9,081 bases of DNA, from positions 1 through 9,081 of the forward strand of contig JANMWO010000159.1 of assembly GCA_031394025.1 (NCBI GenBank), in the 5' to 3' direction. The position numbers and the translations under genes were made by a program. The DNA is from JANXSF01 sp031394025. Its GTDB lineage: Bacteria > Acidobacteriota > Terriglobia > Bryobacterales > Bryobacteraceae. Below the pieces are notes generated by a model, which was not told where the DNA came from, did no database searches, and saw nothing but the letters and a program-made list of their open reading frames with translations. Positions 1 through 7,926 of the stretch are shown here, piece by piece; position 1 is the first letter of the stretch; each line of letters begins with the position of its first letter.

Positions 1-157
1 AACTGCAAATTCCCGGCCCAGATCTCTCCACCGTTCTCAGCTAATAAAGCTAAGGCTCAGTCTCCGCCTGGCAAACTGCATTCTCTCTCGCGCAACCCTC
101 CCTCCGTTTCTTGGCTACGCTGCTCGTTGCGGAATCGCTGCAGGTGACAGAGCCCCC
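1..157. other. non-coding leader upstream of receptor 1
   Basis: I see no convincing gene in this stretch on either strand. Short frames exist but carry no recognisable motif and no ribosome-binding site. A small inverted repeat (agct, aataa, agct, about 43-55) is present but too short to interpret. The region may hold the end of an upstream gene or further regulatory sequence for receptor 1. Confidence 0.4.
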
Positions 158-186
158 TTGTGCAGCATGAAATCACGCAGTATACT
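158..186 (+). promoter_or_regulatory. putative sigma70-type promoter of receptor 1
   Basis: TTGTGC (158-163) and TATACT (181-186) are separated by 17 bp. The -10 box matches the consensus at five of six positions; the -35 box is weak (three of six). Transcription would begin near 193, leaving a leader of about 30 nt before the preferred ATG at 223. The -10 box lies inside the longer reading frame that begins at GTG 160, which is a further reason to prefer the downstream start. The assignment rests on sequence match only. Confidence 0.4.
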
Positions 187-210
187 TGTACACCTCGGAT
201 TATCCGTAGC

Positions 211-215
211 GAGGA
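211..215 (+). promoter_or_regulatory. Shine-Dalgarno site that decides the receptor 1 start
   Basis: GAGGA lies 7 nt before the ATG at 223, a standard spacing. The alternative GTG at 160 has no such motif and would put 21 polar residues in front of the signal peptide. Together these point to 223 as the true start. Confidence 0.65.
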
Positions 216-222
216 CAGTTTC

Positions 223-3200
223 ATGAAATCGATTATCCGTAATACGCTATTGCTGTGGATTGGAATGCTTATGCCAACCTATGCGCAGGTTACGACGGCA
301 ACGTTGACCGGCACTGTAACTGATGCAACGGGAGGATCGATTCCTGGGGCAACGGTAACAATCACGCACACGGAAACCAATGCGTCCAATGTCAGGACGA
401 CTGGACCGTCTGGTGAGTTTGCGTTTGATTTTCTTCGGATCGGCAATTACTCGGTTTCTGTGGAAGCGAAGGGTTTCAAAAGGCAGACAAGCCATGGACT
501 AGAAATCGCTGCTAGTCAGTCGGTAAGGCCCACCTTCGTGATGGAGATCGGATCCATAGCTGAGTCAGTGAACGTGGAAGCCGCCGCGGCGCAGATCAAT
601 ACAGCCACGTCGGAACAGGTGCAGACGTTTGAAGGGCAGAAAGTAACCGAACTTCCTCTCGGACGCCGCAACATAAGCAATATTCTCAGCCTTTCGGCGG
701 GAGTGGACTCAGGTAGCGGACGCAGCCCCCGATTAAATGGCCTTGGAGCAACCGGAACCGGCATTAGCGTCGACGGTACAGACGCAAACTCTAATCCGGA
801 GCAGAAGAGCATGTCGCAATACGGCGCTCGGAATTACATTGACGTAATGAGTATCGATGCGGTCGCCGAAGTGCAGGTGGTTCGCGGTATCCTGCCTGCG
901 GAATACGGAAGCGTAGTTGGCGGTCAAGTGAATCTCATCTCTAAGTCCGGCACGAATAACTGGCACGGCACTTTGTTTGAAAACTACCAGTCGCATTTGC
1001 TGAACGCGCGCAATCCTTTCACTGCTGCAAGGACCGGCACAGGCGACGAAATCAGCAAGCCTCGCGTGGTATTCAATCAGTTTGGCGGCACGCTGGGAGC
1101 CCCAATTATTAAAGATCGGGTATTTGGCTTCTTCACCTACGAGGGCTATCGGGAATCGGCATCACGGCGGGTATCCGGTACCACTCCCACGCAGGCCTTT
1201 CGCGACGAGATATTGAAGGCGCTACCATTCCAGGAAACGAAACTTTTATTGGCTACAGCTCCTCTACCTACCACTCCCATCAACGCTGACATCGGCACTA
1301 CCGAGGCAATTCGTAATTCGATCAGCCACGACAACCACATGCTGTTCAAGGGAGATGCCCGCTTAACGAATACCAGCAATCTGTCGTTCACCTACACACG
1401 GATGCGTCCTTACGGTTTGGATCCAAACTACTTAGCGAACGGTGCCAACGATAGAACCTTCAACTACATTTCAGACCGGATTGCATCGAGTTACACTACC
1501 GGTGGTTCAAGTTGGACATCTGAAAGCCGTTTTGGCTGGAATTTTAACGATATGAAACGCTTGGATGCGTTTTTCAACCAGAAGGATCCCACGGGCACTA
1601 AAGAGGTTGTGCCCTGGGGACGGAGCATTCCCACTATTTCCATTGCCGGGACCTCGGGGTTCGGCCTGGCCTCGGCAGAGATTTGGGATATGAATGGCAG
1701 CACGTATAGTTTCGATCAAAAAATCTCGGTTCGTAAGGGGAAGCACGCCCTCAAGTTTGGCGGTAAATATGCTTTGAATACCGGATTCCGGAGCAATCCG
1801 CAGAACCCGGCCTTTGCCTTTGCGAGCAAAGCCGATTTTCTGGCCAATATCCCTAGCGGTGTCACACCTAGTTTTGGATCACCGCCATATAAGTCAGCTA
1901 TGCATGAGATGGGCTTCTTCACCCAGGATGATTGGCGCGCTACTTCCCATCTGGTTCTTAATCTCGGTCTGCGTTACGATTTTTATACGCATAACGTTTC
2001 AGAACCAACCACCAGCATTCCGGTTGGATTCTATAATTTAACTCCACCCAAAGATTGGAGCAAATTCGATTTTGGTCCCGCTACCGATCCAAAGAACCCG
2101 TATAACAATGACGGATGGGTGAATCTGGGACCACGCATCGGATTTGCTTACGATGTAGACGGCAAGGCAAAGACGGTGGTTCGCGGCGGATTCGCCATTC
2201 TATTTAGCCCGAACGTGCCAGCGGTGGTTCGCCAATCCGTTGCCGATCCAGTGGTACCATTCCGCGTCAGTTGGAGTACGTCCGAAGTCAAGGATCTGGG
2301 ACTTAAATTCCCTCGCTACGCCGACCAGTTGCGCCAAGTGGTGCAGCAACAGGTTGCCACCACGGGGACCCGGTTCCCGTTTTCAGCAATCAATCCGGGC
2401 CTGCAAAATCCGTACGCCATGCACTATCAGTTCAACATTCAGCGGGCCGTCACATCTTCCTTGATGGTCGAGTCCGGCTATGTCGGCAACCGGGGTGTCA
2501 AGTTCATTTTGCACCGCATTCCGAACCTACCTGACCGCAATACTGGAATCCGGCCGAATCCGAAGCTGGTATTTGGCGGTTATTACGTCGACAACTCTCA
2601 GAACACTTCTTACAATGCGTGGCAGACCTCGGTGCGCAAGCGCTTCTCTCGCGGATTTTCCTATGATGGACATTACACTTTCAGTAAGACGCTGGGTGTT
2701 TCCGGTGGCGATATTGGCGCGTATTACGGTGCCGATAACAGCAGTAACAACATCCAGGATTTCGCTAACCCCAGGGCCGATCGCGGTCCAAATGGGGGCG
2801 ACGCGACGCATCGTATGGTTGCCGACTGGATCTACGAAGTGCCGCGTTTTGCTCGCGCCAGCCGGCTGGTGCGCAGTGCTTTTGGAGGCTGGGAAGTGAG
2901 TGGTATTTTTAACGCACGTAGCGGTGGTCGAGATACCGTTACAATGAGCTGCACCTCTGGGCAATATTGCCGCCCGGACTACCTCGGCGGATCAACCTCG
3001 TTCGCCAACTGGAAGGAAAACGGAACTACGCGCTGCACGGTGGGCGCACGGTGTACGATTCAATACCTGAATCCGGCCGCGTTTGCACTGGTTGGGCTGA
3101 GTCCGGTTTCTAAGAGTGCGATTCGTCCGGGTAATCTGGGCCAGGGGGCCATACGTGGGCCGGCAACGTGGAGCACGGACGCATCCGTTTCGCGAAACTT

Positions 3201-3369
3201 TAAGATTGGCGAAAAGATGAATCTCCAGTTCCGTGCGGATATGTTCAACGCCACCAACCACGTGAACTACAGCGGTCCCACAACAAGTCTGAACTCTGCC
3301 ACATTCGGTCAGATCAGCGGCACAGGGTCCATGCGAGTCATCCAGCTCAATGGGAAGCTGCGGTTCTGA
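223..3369 (+). CDS. Oar-like TonB-dependent outer-membrane receptor 1
   Basis: The product is 1048 aa if started at ATG 223, chosen for its Shine-Dalgarno site and because the protein then begins with a normal signal peptide. That peptide has a basic start (MKSIIR), a hydrophobic core and cleavage after residue 21 (PTYA, then Q). Residues about 26-90 form a carboxypeptidase-regulatory-like beta-sandwich (GTVTDATGGSIPGATVTI, then SGEFAF and GFKR). Residues about 110-245 fit the plug, with LPLGRRN, the motif ISVDGTDAN, and VQVVRG followed by PAEYGSVVGGQVNLISKSGT. The rest is the predicted barrel, ending in a region near LQFRADMFNATNH and a terminal phenylalanine, as expected for outer-membrane insertion by BAM. 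A four-cysteine stretch (MSC, YCRP, TRC, ARC) occurs about 100 residues before the end and could form disulfides. The family imports or binds large ligands using TonB energy; the ligand is unknown. No SusD-like gene is adjacent. Codon third positions look less GC-rich than in receptor 2. Confidence 0.93.
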   Translation: MKSIIRNTLLLWIGMLMPTYAQVTTATLTGTVTDATGGSIPGATVTITHTETNASNVRTTGPSGEFAFDFLRIGNYSVSVEAKGFKRQTSHGLEIAASQSVRPTFVMEIGSIAESVNVEAAAAQINTATSEQVQTFEGQKVTELPLGRRNISNILSLSAGVDSGSGRSPRLNGLGATGTGISVDGTDANSNPEQKSMSQYGARNYIDVMSIDAVAEVQVVRGILPAEYGSVVGGQVNLISKSGTNNWHGTLFENYQSHLLNARNPFTAARTGTGDEISKPRVVFNQFGGTLGAPIIKDRVFGFFTYEGYRESASRRVSGTTPTQAFRDEILKALPFQETKLLLATAPLPTTPINADIGTTEAIRNSISHDNHMLFKGDARLTNTSNLSFTYTRMRPYGLDPNYLANGANDRTFNYISDRIASSYTTGGSSWTSESRFGWNFNDMKRLDAFFNQKDPTGTKEVVPWGRSIPTISIAGTSGFGLASAEIWDMNGSTYSFDQKISVRKGKHALKFGGKYALNTGFRSNPQNPAFAFASKADFLANIPSGVTPSFGSPPYKSAMHEMGFFTQDDWRATSHLVLNLGLRYDFYTHNVSEPTTSIPVGFYNLTPPKDWSKFDFGPATDPKNPYNNDGWVNLGPRIGFAYDVDGKAKTVVRGGFAILFSPNVPAVVRQSVADPVVPFRVSWSTSEVKDLGLKFPRYADQLRQVVQQQVATTGTRFPFSAINPGLQNPYAMHYQFNIQRAVTSSLMVESGYVGNRGVKFILHRIPNLPDRNTGIRPNPKLVFGGYYVDNSQNTSYNAWQTSVRKRFSRGFSYDGHYTFSKTLGVSGGDIGAYYGADNSSNNIQDFANPRADRGPNGGDATHRMVADWIYEVPRFARASRLVRSAFGGWEVSGIFNARSGGRDTVTMSCTSGQYCRPDYLGGSTSFANWKENGTTRCTVGARCTIQYLNPAAFALVGLSPVSKSAIRPGNLGQGAIRGPATWSTDASVSRNFKIGEKMNLQFRADMFNATNHVNYSGPTTSLNSATFGQISGTGSMRVIQLNGKLRF

Positions 3370-3466
3370 TGGAGTGAATTGTCAATCAAAGTTGACATAT
3401 ACGAGATCTCAACATGAGGCTGTCAGGCAGAAAACCACCGTAAGCTCTCTGACCCAATTCGCGATG
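3370..3466. other. intergenic spacer with small inverted repeat
   Basis: This is the non-coding stretch between the receptor 1 stop and the receptor 2 promoter. It contains a perfect 6-bp inverted repeat (TGTCAA 3380-3385, TTGACA 3392-3397, 6-nt loop) ten bases after the stop codon. There is no T-run, so it is not a classical terminator. TTGACA also resembles a -35 box, but no -10 box lies at the right distance. Confidence 0.35.
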
Positions 3467-3496
3467 TTGACTACAATCGATAACATTTAATATAAT
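3467..3496 (+). promoter_or_regulatory. sigma70-type promoter of receptor 2
   Basis: TTGACT (3467-3472) matches the -35 consensus at five of six positions. TATAAT (3491-3496) is a perfect -10 box, with an 18-bp spacer. Transcription would start around 3503, giving a leader of about 50 nt before ATG 3553. This suggests that receptor 2 is transcribed independently of receptor 1. Confidence 0.6.
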
Positions 3497-3507
3497 CCCC
3501 TTGGGGA
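3496..3507. promoter_or_regulatory. 12-bp palindrome at the receptor 2 transcription start, possible operator
   Basis: TCCCC and GGGGA flank a TT centre, so the arms pair perfectly. The palindrome begins at the last base of the -10 box and covers the expected transcription start, where a bound repressor would block initiation. It could also form a small hairpin at the 5' end of the mRNA. Its role is inferred from position alone. Confidence 0.35.
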
Positions 3508-3531
3508 TCAACCGAGGTTATTCGGTGTCAA

Positions 3532-3538
3532 AGGGGAA
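3532..3538 (+). promoter_or_regulatory. purine-rich ribosome-binding site of receptor 2
   Basis: AGGGGAA precedes ATG 3553 by 14 nt, somewhat farther than usual. ATG 3565 (residue 5) is a possible alternative start, but it would be even farther from the site and would lose the basic residue at position 2. I therefore keep 3553. Confidence 0.4.
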
Positions 3539-3552
3539 CCAGCTAATTAATT

Positions 3553-6500
3553 ATGAAACAACAGATGCGCCTCGCGATCTTTGCATTGCCTTTTCTTCTC
3601 CCGTTGGGGAATTCAACGGCCTACGCACAGTTAACCACCGGCACATTGTCGGCAACCATCCGCGACGGCCAGTCGGGCGCAATCGTGGGCGCCACAGCGA
3701 GTCTTCTAAGCGAAGGACGCGGCACGCGGCTTCCTGGTGTCATCTCGTCTACTAGCGGCGACTTCGTGATCCCAAACATTCCGCCAGGAACTTACACGCT
3801 GGAGGTGAGCCTGAAGGGCTTCAAAACACTGAAGCGCCTGGGCGTTGCAGTAAGCGCTGGCGACCAGAGCAGCCTTGGCGTGCTGACCCTTGAAGTGGGC
3901 GCACTAACTGAAAGCATCACAGTAAGCGCTGAATCTGCCCAACTTCAGACCCAAAGCGCTGAACGGTCCTTTTCCATCACCCCGTCCGCTGTGCAGAACC
4001 TGCCCATCGCGAACCGGAGTTTCACCGCGTTGGCTTCCCTTTCGCCAGGTGTGAGTGGCACCAGTCGAATCGGCGACCGCGCATCCACTGGCGGCAGCAA
4101 CAACAACATTATGATGGATGGAGTTTCGACGATGGATACCGGCAACAACGGGATCCTTCTGCAGATGAACGTTGAATCGATCGCCGAAGTAAAAATGCTG
4201 GTGTCGAATTATCAGGCCGAATATGGCCGCTCCAGCGGCTTGCAGATCAGCGCTGTAACTAAGAGCGGTACAAATCAGTTGCACGGCTCGGCTTACATGG
4301 TGATGCGCCGCTCCAAGTGGAACGCGCTTAGCCAGACGGCCAAGTTGAACGGCGACCCCAAGGGCAGCTTCAATGATAAGGATCTTGGCTATTCCATCGG
4401 CGGACCAATTGGACGGCCAGGCCGACAGAACAAATTGTTCTTCTTTTATGCTCACGAATACTCGCCGCGCACCACCGGAGGGTCTGTCGTGCGCTACAGG
4501 TTTCCGACAGCCCTTGAGCGTGCCGGCGACTTCTCACGGTCCACAGACAATAACGGCAATCGGTTCCCTTACATCAAGGATCCGCTTCTTTCCGGAACGT
4601 GCTCGGCCACCTCTCAGGCTGGCTGTTTCCAGGACGGCGGGATCGTAGGGAAGATTCCTGCGAGCCGACTCTACCAGACCGGCCAGCAAATTCTCAATCT
4701 GTATCCGTTGCCCAACGTCGATGTCCCCGGTGTTTCGTATAACTACGAGGGCATTCGGTCGAACCAGTCGCTAAGGTCGCAACAGCCCGTGCTGCGTGTG
4801 GACTATCAGCCTTGGGACAAGCTGCGCGGCTCATTCAAGTTGAGCGGTTGGAAGCAGCAGAATCCCACCATTGTTGGCAATGTTCCAGGCTTCAATGATT
4901 CCACGCAATATCATCCGTTCATCACGCTGTTGGCCACTACCGTCAACTACAGCATCAACCCGACCACCTTCATCGAAGGCACCTACGGCCGTTCGCAGAA
5001 TGAACTGGCAGGGTGCGTGCTGGCGCAAGGTGGCACTGGGCCCACATTCTGTGAGGCCGGCCTACCGACAAGTGATAAGGCTAACCTCGACAAGGCCGGA
5101 CTCGGCGCCCTGCCGTCACTGTTCCCGAATGCGGGCGTCATCAATCCGGAATACTACGCCTACAAAGCTCTCGAATCACTTAAGCCTTCCATCTGGGATG
5201 GCACACGCTTGCGGATGGTGCCGGCCTTTGGTTGGGGTGGCCGGATTGGCTCCGCACCGCCGAACTTCCCGTTCCCGGGCTACTTGAACATCAATCGCAC
5301 ACAGGACCTGTCGATCAGCCTGACGAAAATCGCCGGCCGTCACACGCTGAAGACGGGATTCTACAACACCCACAGCTTCAAGGCGCAGCAGCGGCAAGGC
5401 TGGGCCGGCAATATCAATTTCGGAAACGATGCGAACAATCCGCTGGATTCCGGATTCGGATTTGCCAACGCTGCACTCGGTATTTTCTCGTCCTATAATC
5501 AGTTCTCCCGCTACGTGGAGGGCAGCCTGGTCTACGACAACACGGAAGCATATGTGCAGGACAACTGGAAGTTGTCGAACCGTCTTACCCTCGACTATGG
5601 CGTGCGCTTTGTGCGCCAGCAGCCGCAGTACGACAAGTTTGGGCAGGCGTCTAACTTCCTGCCTGAAAAGTGGACTGCGTCGCAAGCCCCGCTTCTCTAT
5701 TTGCCTGGATGCGTTGGCGCATCGCCTTGCACTGGCACCAACCGGCAGGCTCGCGATCCTCGCACTGGACAATTGCTCGGACCAACCAGCGTAGTCGCCA
5801 TCGGCACGTTGGTTCCTGGTACAGGCAGTTCCACTAACGGCCTCTTTCTGTCTGGAAAAGGCATCGCCAATACAACCTACGAATGGCCCCTGCTTCGTGC
5901 GGCGCCACGCTTCGGTATGGCATTCGATGTCACCGGACGCCAGACGATTGTGCTTCGCGGCGGAGGCGGGCTGTTCTACGACCGTCCGTCGGGCAACTCC
6001 ATTTTCGGCCAGATCCAAAATCCGCCGACCATCCAAAATCTCACCTTGCGCTATGCCGGATTGCAATCTCTCTCCGGTGGCTTAACCACGGAAGCACCTC
6101 CGTCGCTTTCGGTCTATAAGTACAAGAGCGGACTCCCCGCCACTTGGCAGTGGAACACAGGAGTCCAGATCATGCTGCCGAAGTCTGCTGTGCTCGACAT
6201 CGCATACACCGGTGAGCGAGCGAATAACCTTGTCGAAAACGTAGACATCAATGCCGTCGATTTCGGCGCAGCGTTCTTGCCCGCCAACCAGGATCCAACC
6301 CAGACCAGCCCCTTGCCCGGCGCGGCAGTGGTGCCCACGGACCAGATGCGAGCCTTCCGCGGCTTTAGCGGCATCTCGCAGGCCGTACCGCGTGGATGGC
6401 TGACCGCCCACACCATGGAACTCTCTCTCACACGCCGGTTCTCACGTGGTTTGGCTTTCGGACTTAATGACACCATTTTGATGGTCCAGCGCGGTAGCAC

Positions 6501-7230
6501 TGGCGCACGCCTGCAACACAATCCCGATGGCACCTTCACAGAACGCGCCGACCAAAGGGCAGCCGACCAGCTGCTTGGCGACTTCATTCCGAATCGCCAT
6601 ACTTTCAAGGGTAATTTCGTTTGGGAGATCCCCGGCACCAAGCGTAGCGGCACCACCGCAGCACAAGCCCTGAAGTGGTTGACGAACGATTGGCGCTTCT
6701 CAGGCCTTTGGTCGGCCAACACCGGCGGCGCCTACACCGTTGGAATCTCGTATCAAGGTGGAGGTGGCAATCAGAACATCACCGGTTCGCCAAACTACGG
6801 TGGACGCGCCCGAATCCTCTCCGACCCGGGCTCCGGATGTGGGGGCGATGTTTACCGGCAGTTCAACACTGCTGCGATCACGGGACCATCAGTTGGCAGC
6901 GTCGGGCTTGAATCTGGCTCCGACTATCTGCGCGGCTGTTACTTCCAGTCGCTTGACTTCGCCATCGCGCGCGAAGTGCGGCTCGGCGAATCGCGGCGGC
7001 TCCAGTTCCGGCTGGATATCTTCAACGCTCCCAACGAGGCCCGTATCACCGGACGAAACGCGACCCTGGCTGTGGTTAGCCCCCTCGACCAGTCGGTCAC
7101 AAATCTTCCTTTCGACGCGAGTGGAACCCTTATTCCTTCGCGCTCGCAACCGAAGAACGCGGGCGTGGGCGTGGCCAACGGCTACCAGGGTCCGCGTTCG
7201 CTGCAGGCACAGATCCGCTTCGTATTTTGA
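3553..7230 (+). CDS. Oar-like TonB-dependent outer-membrane receptor 2
   Basis: The product is 1225 aa, near the upper end of the family's usual 1000-1250 aa. A signal peptide covers residues 1-25 (MKQQMR, hydrophobic core, cleavage after AYA before Q26). Residues about 30-95 are a carboxypeptidase-regulatory-like domain (TIRDGQSGAIVGATASLL, SGDFVIPNIPPGTYTLEV, GFKTLKR). The plug follows, with LPIANRSF, the motif NNNIMMDGVSTMD, and VKMLVSNYQAEYGRSSG then TKSGTNQLHGSA. The remainder is the barrel, with late motifs RLQFRLDIFNAPNEA and a final QIRFVF ending in phenylalanine. It shares architecture with receptor 1, but the signal peptide, plug motifs and barrel inserts differ widely, so this is an old paralogue pair and not a recent duplication. 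The frame is intact throughout. It should act in the outer membrane with TonB/ExbB/ExbD encoded elsewhere; the ligand cannot be read from sequence. Confidence 0.94.
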   Translation: MKQQMRLAIFALPFLLPLGNSTAYAQLTTGTLSATIRDGQSGAIVGATASLLSEGRGTRLPGVISSTSGDFVIPNIPPGTYTLEVSLKGFKTLKRLGVAVSAGDQSSLGVLTLEVGALTESITVSAESAQLQTQSAERSFSITPSAVQNLPIANRSFTALASLSPGVSGTSRIGDRASTGGSNNNIMMDGVSTMDTGNNGILLQMNVESIAEVKMLVSNYQAEYGRSSGLQISAVTKSGTNQLHGSAYMVMRRSKWNALSQTAKLNGDPKGSFNDKDLGYSIGGPIGRPGRQNKLFFFYAHEYSPRTTGGSVVRYRFPTALERAGDFSRSTDNNGNRFPYIKDPLLSGTCSATSQAGCFQDGGIVGKIPASRLYQTGQQILNLYPLPNVDVPGVSYNYEGIRSNQSLRSQQPVLRVDYQPWDKLRGSFKLSGWKQQNPTIVGNVPGFNDSTQYHPFITLLATTVNYSINPTTFIEGTYGRSQNELAGCVLAQGGTGPTFCEAGLPTSDKANLDKAGLGALPSLFPNAGVINPEYYAYKALESLKPSIWDGTRLRMVPAFGWGGRIGSAPPNFPFPGYLNINRTQDLSISLTKIAGRHTLKTGFYNTHSFKAQQRQGWAGNINFGNDANNPLDSGFGFANAALGIFSSYNQFSRYVEGSLVYDNTEAYVQDNWKLSNRLTLDYGVRFVRQQPQYDKFGQASNFLPEKWTASQAPLLYLPGCVGASPCTGTNRQARDPRTGQLLGPTSVVAIGTLVPGTGSSTNGLFLSGKGIANTTYEWPLLRAAPRFGMAFDVTGRQTIVLRGGGGLFYDRPSGNSIFGQIQNPPTIQNLTLRYAGLQSLSGGLTTEAPPSLSVYKYKSGLPATWQWNTGVQIMLPKSAVLDIAYTGERANNLVENVDINAVDFGAAFLPANQDPTQTSPLPGAAVVPTDQMRAFRGFSGISQAVPRGWLTAHTMELSLTRRFSRGLAFGLNDTILMVQRGSTGARLQHNPDGTFTERADQRAADQLLGDFIPNRHTFKGNFVWEIPGTKRSGTTAAQALKWLTNDWRFSGLWSANTGGAYTVGISYQGGGGNQNITGSPNYGGRARILSDPGSGCGGDVYRQFNTAAITGPSVGSVGLESGSDYLRGCYFQSLDFAIAREVRLGESRRLQFRLDIFNAPNEARITGRNATLAVVSPLDQSVTNLPFDASGTLIPSRSQPKNAGVGVANGYQGPRSLQAQIRFVF

Positions 7231-7264
7231 TGTCGGCGCGTCATAAGATTTGACGATATCTCCA

Positions 7265-7289
7265 GGGCAGCAGCCTTCCGTTGCTGCCC
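7265..7289 (+). terminator. strong hairpin after receptor 2, possible transcription end
   Basis: GGGCAGCAGC (7265-7274) pairs with GTTGCTGCCC (7280-7289) through ten base pairs including one G-U, around a 5-nt loop. It lies 35 bases after the receptor 2 stop. No U-run follows (gcttcctgcg), so it is not a textbook intrinsic terminator. It may protect the 3' end of the mRNA or mark a Rho-dependent end. Confidence 0.4.
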
Positions 7290-7342
7290 GCTTCCTGCGA
7301 CAAAAAGCGCGGCCGAAATAGGATTGGGCGTAAGATGGCTTC

Positions 7343-7926
7343 ATGACGCAAATCTTTGCCGGCATGACGGACCTTCACATTTCTGTTCTTGAAAAAATCA
7401 TCCGTCCGGTGATAGTTTACTTCGCCATTGTGATTCTACTGCGCGTGTTTGGAAAACGGCAGTTGGCGCAGGCTGAATCCGTTTGATCTTACTGTTCTGC
7501 TCTGCCTGTCCAACACTCTGCAGAACGCGATTATAGGCGACGATAACTCTGTCAGTGGAGGCATCATTGGTGCGGTTTCGTTATTGGCCGTGAACTACGC
7601 AGTGGTGCGCTTCTTTTTTGGGCATCGCAATCTGGACCAAATCGCAGCCTGGCAAGCCGACGGTGATGATTGAACACGGAAAGCTGAAGCATTCGGCTCT
7701 AGCGAAAGAACTGTTGACTGTTGGCGACCTTACAATAGCGGCACATAGGCAAGGGTTTCGATCCTTGAAGGAACTGGACCACTGCGTTCTTGAGCCCGGC
7801 GGCATATTCTCAATGTCCGCCAAGGAACCAAATTCGGAGTTAAAGCATTACCAGGAGCTGATCCGGCGGATGGATTCGCTGGCACAGCAAGTAAGTGCTC
7901 TGGACCAGAAACTGAAGTCTGCGTGA
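7343..7926 (+). pseudogene. DUF421/YetF-like membrane protein, broken by two +1 frameshifts
   Basis: Three overlapping frames join into one protein of about 193 aa. The first runs from ATG 7343 to about 7470 (ending FGKRQLAQ) and stops at 7482-7484. Removing one G of the GG at 7471-7472 gives the family motif GKRQLAQLNPFDLTVLL and continues through QNAIIGDD to LDQIAA. Removing one C of the CC at 7648-7649 then gives GKPTVMIEHGKL and runs on to TGA 7924-7926. Visible parts are three membrane helices (around IRPVIVYFAIVILL, LTVLLCLSNTL and IIGAVSLLAVNYAVV), the cytoplasmic YetF-type domain with LTVGDL, and a charged, possibly coiled-coil tail. The family's biochemical role is poorly known. No strong Shine-Dalgarno site precedes the ATG (only AAGATGG close by). 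The sequence is otherwise well conserved, so this is either a very recent pseudogene or a normal gene with two base-calling errors. Confidence 0.82.

Noticed and set aside
160..222. N-terminal extension of receptor 1 from GTG 160
   Set aside because: It has no ribosome-binding site, adds 21 polar residues before the signal peptide, and overlaps the likely -10 box at 181-186.
2480..2964. Overlapping 139- and 145-codon frames on both strands within receptor 1
   Set aside because: Both lie inside the intact receptor frame and read as low-complexity shadows without family motifs.
3392..3415. TTGACA at 3392-3397 as a second promoter for receptor 2
   Set aside because: No acceptable -10 box lies 16-18 bp downstream; the 3467-3496 promoter is much better.
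3904..4455. 183-codon minus-strand frame inside receptor 2
   Set aside because: It is antisense to the plug-encoding region of receptor 2, carries no motif and has no sign of a ribosome-binding site.
5176..6066. 296-codon open frame on the minus strand inside receptor 2
   Set aside because: It lies wholly antisense to a well-supported gene, has no recognisable domain, and is rich in arginine and alanine as expected for a shadow of GC-biased codons.
6114..6722. 202-codon minus-strand frame inside receptor 2
   Set aside because: It is antisense to barrel-coding sequence, overlaps several other shadow frames, and shows no domain features.
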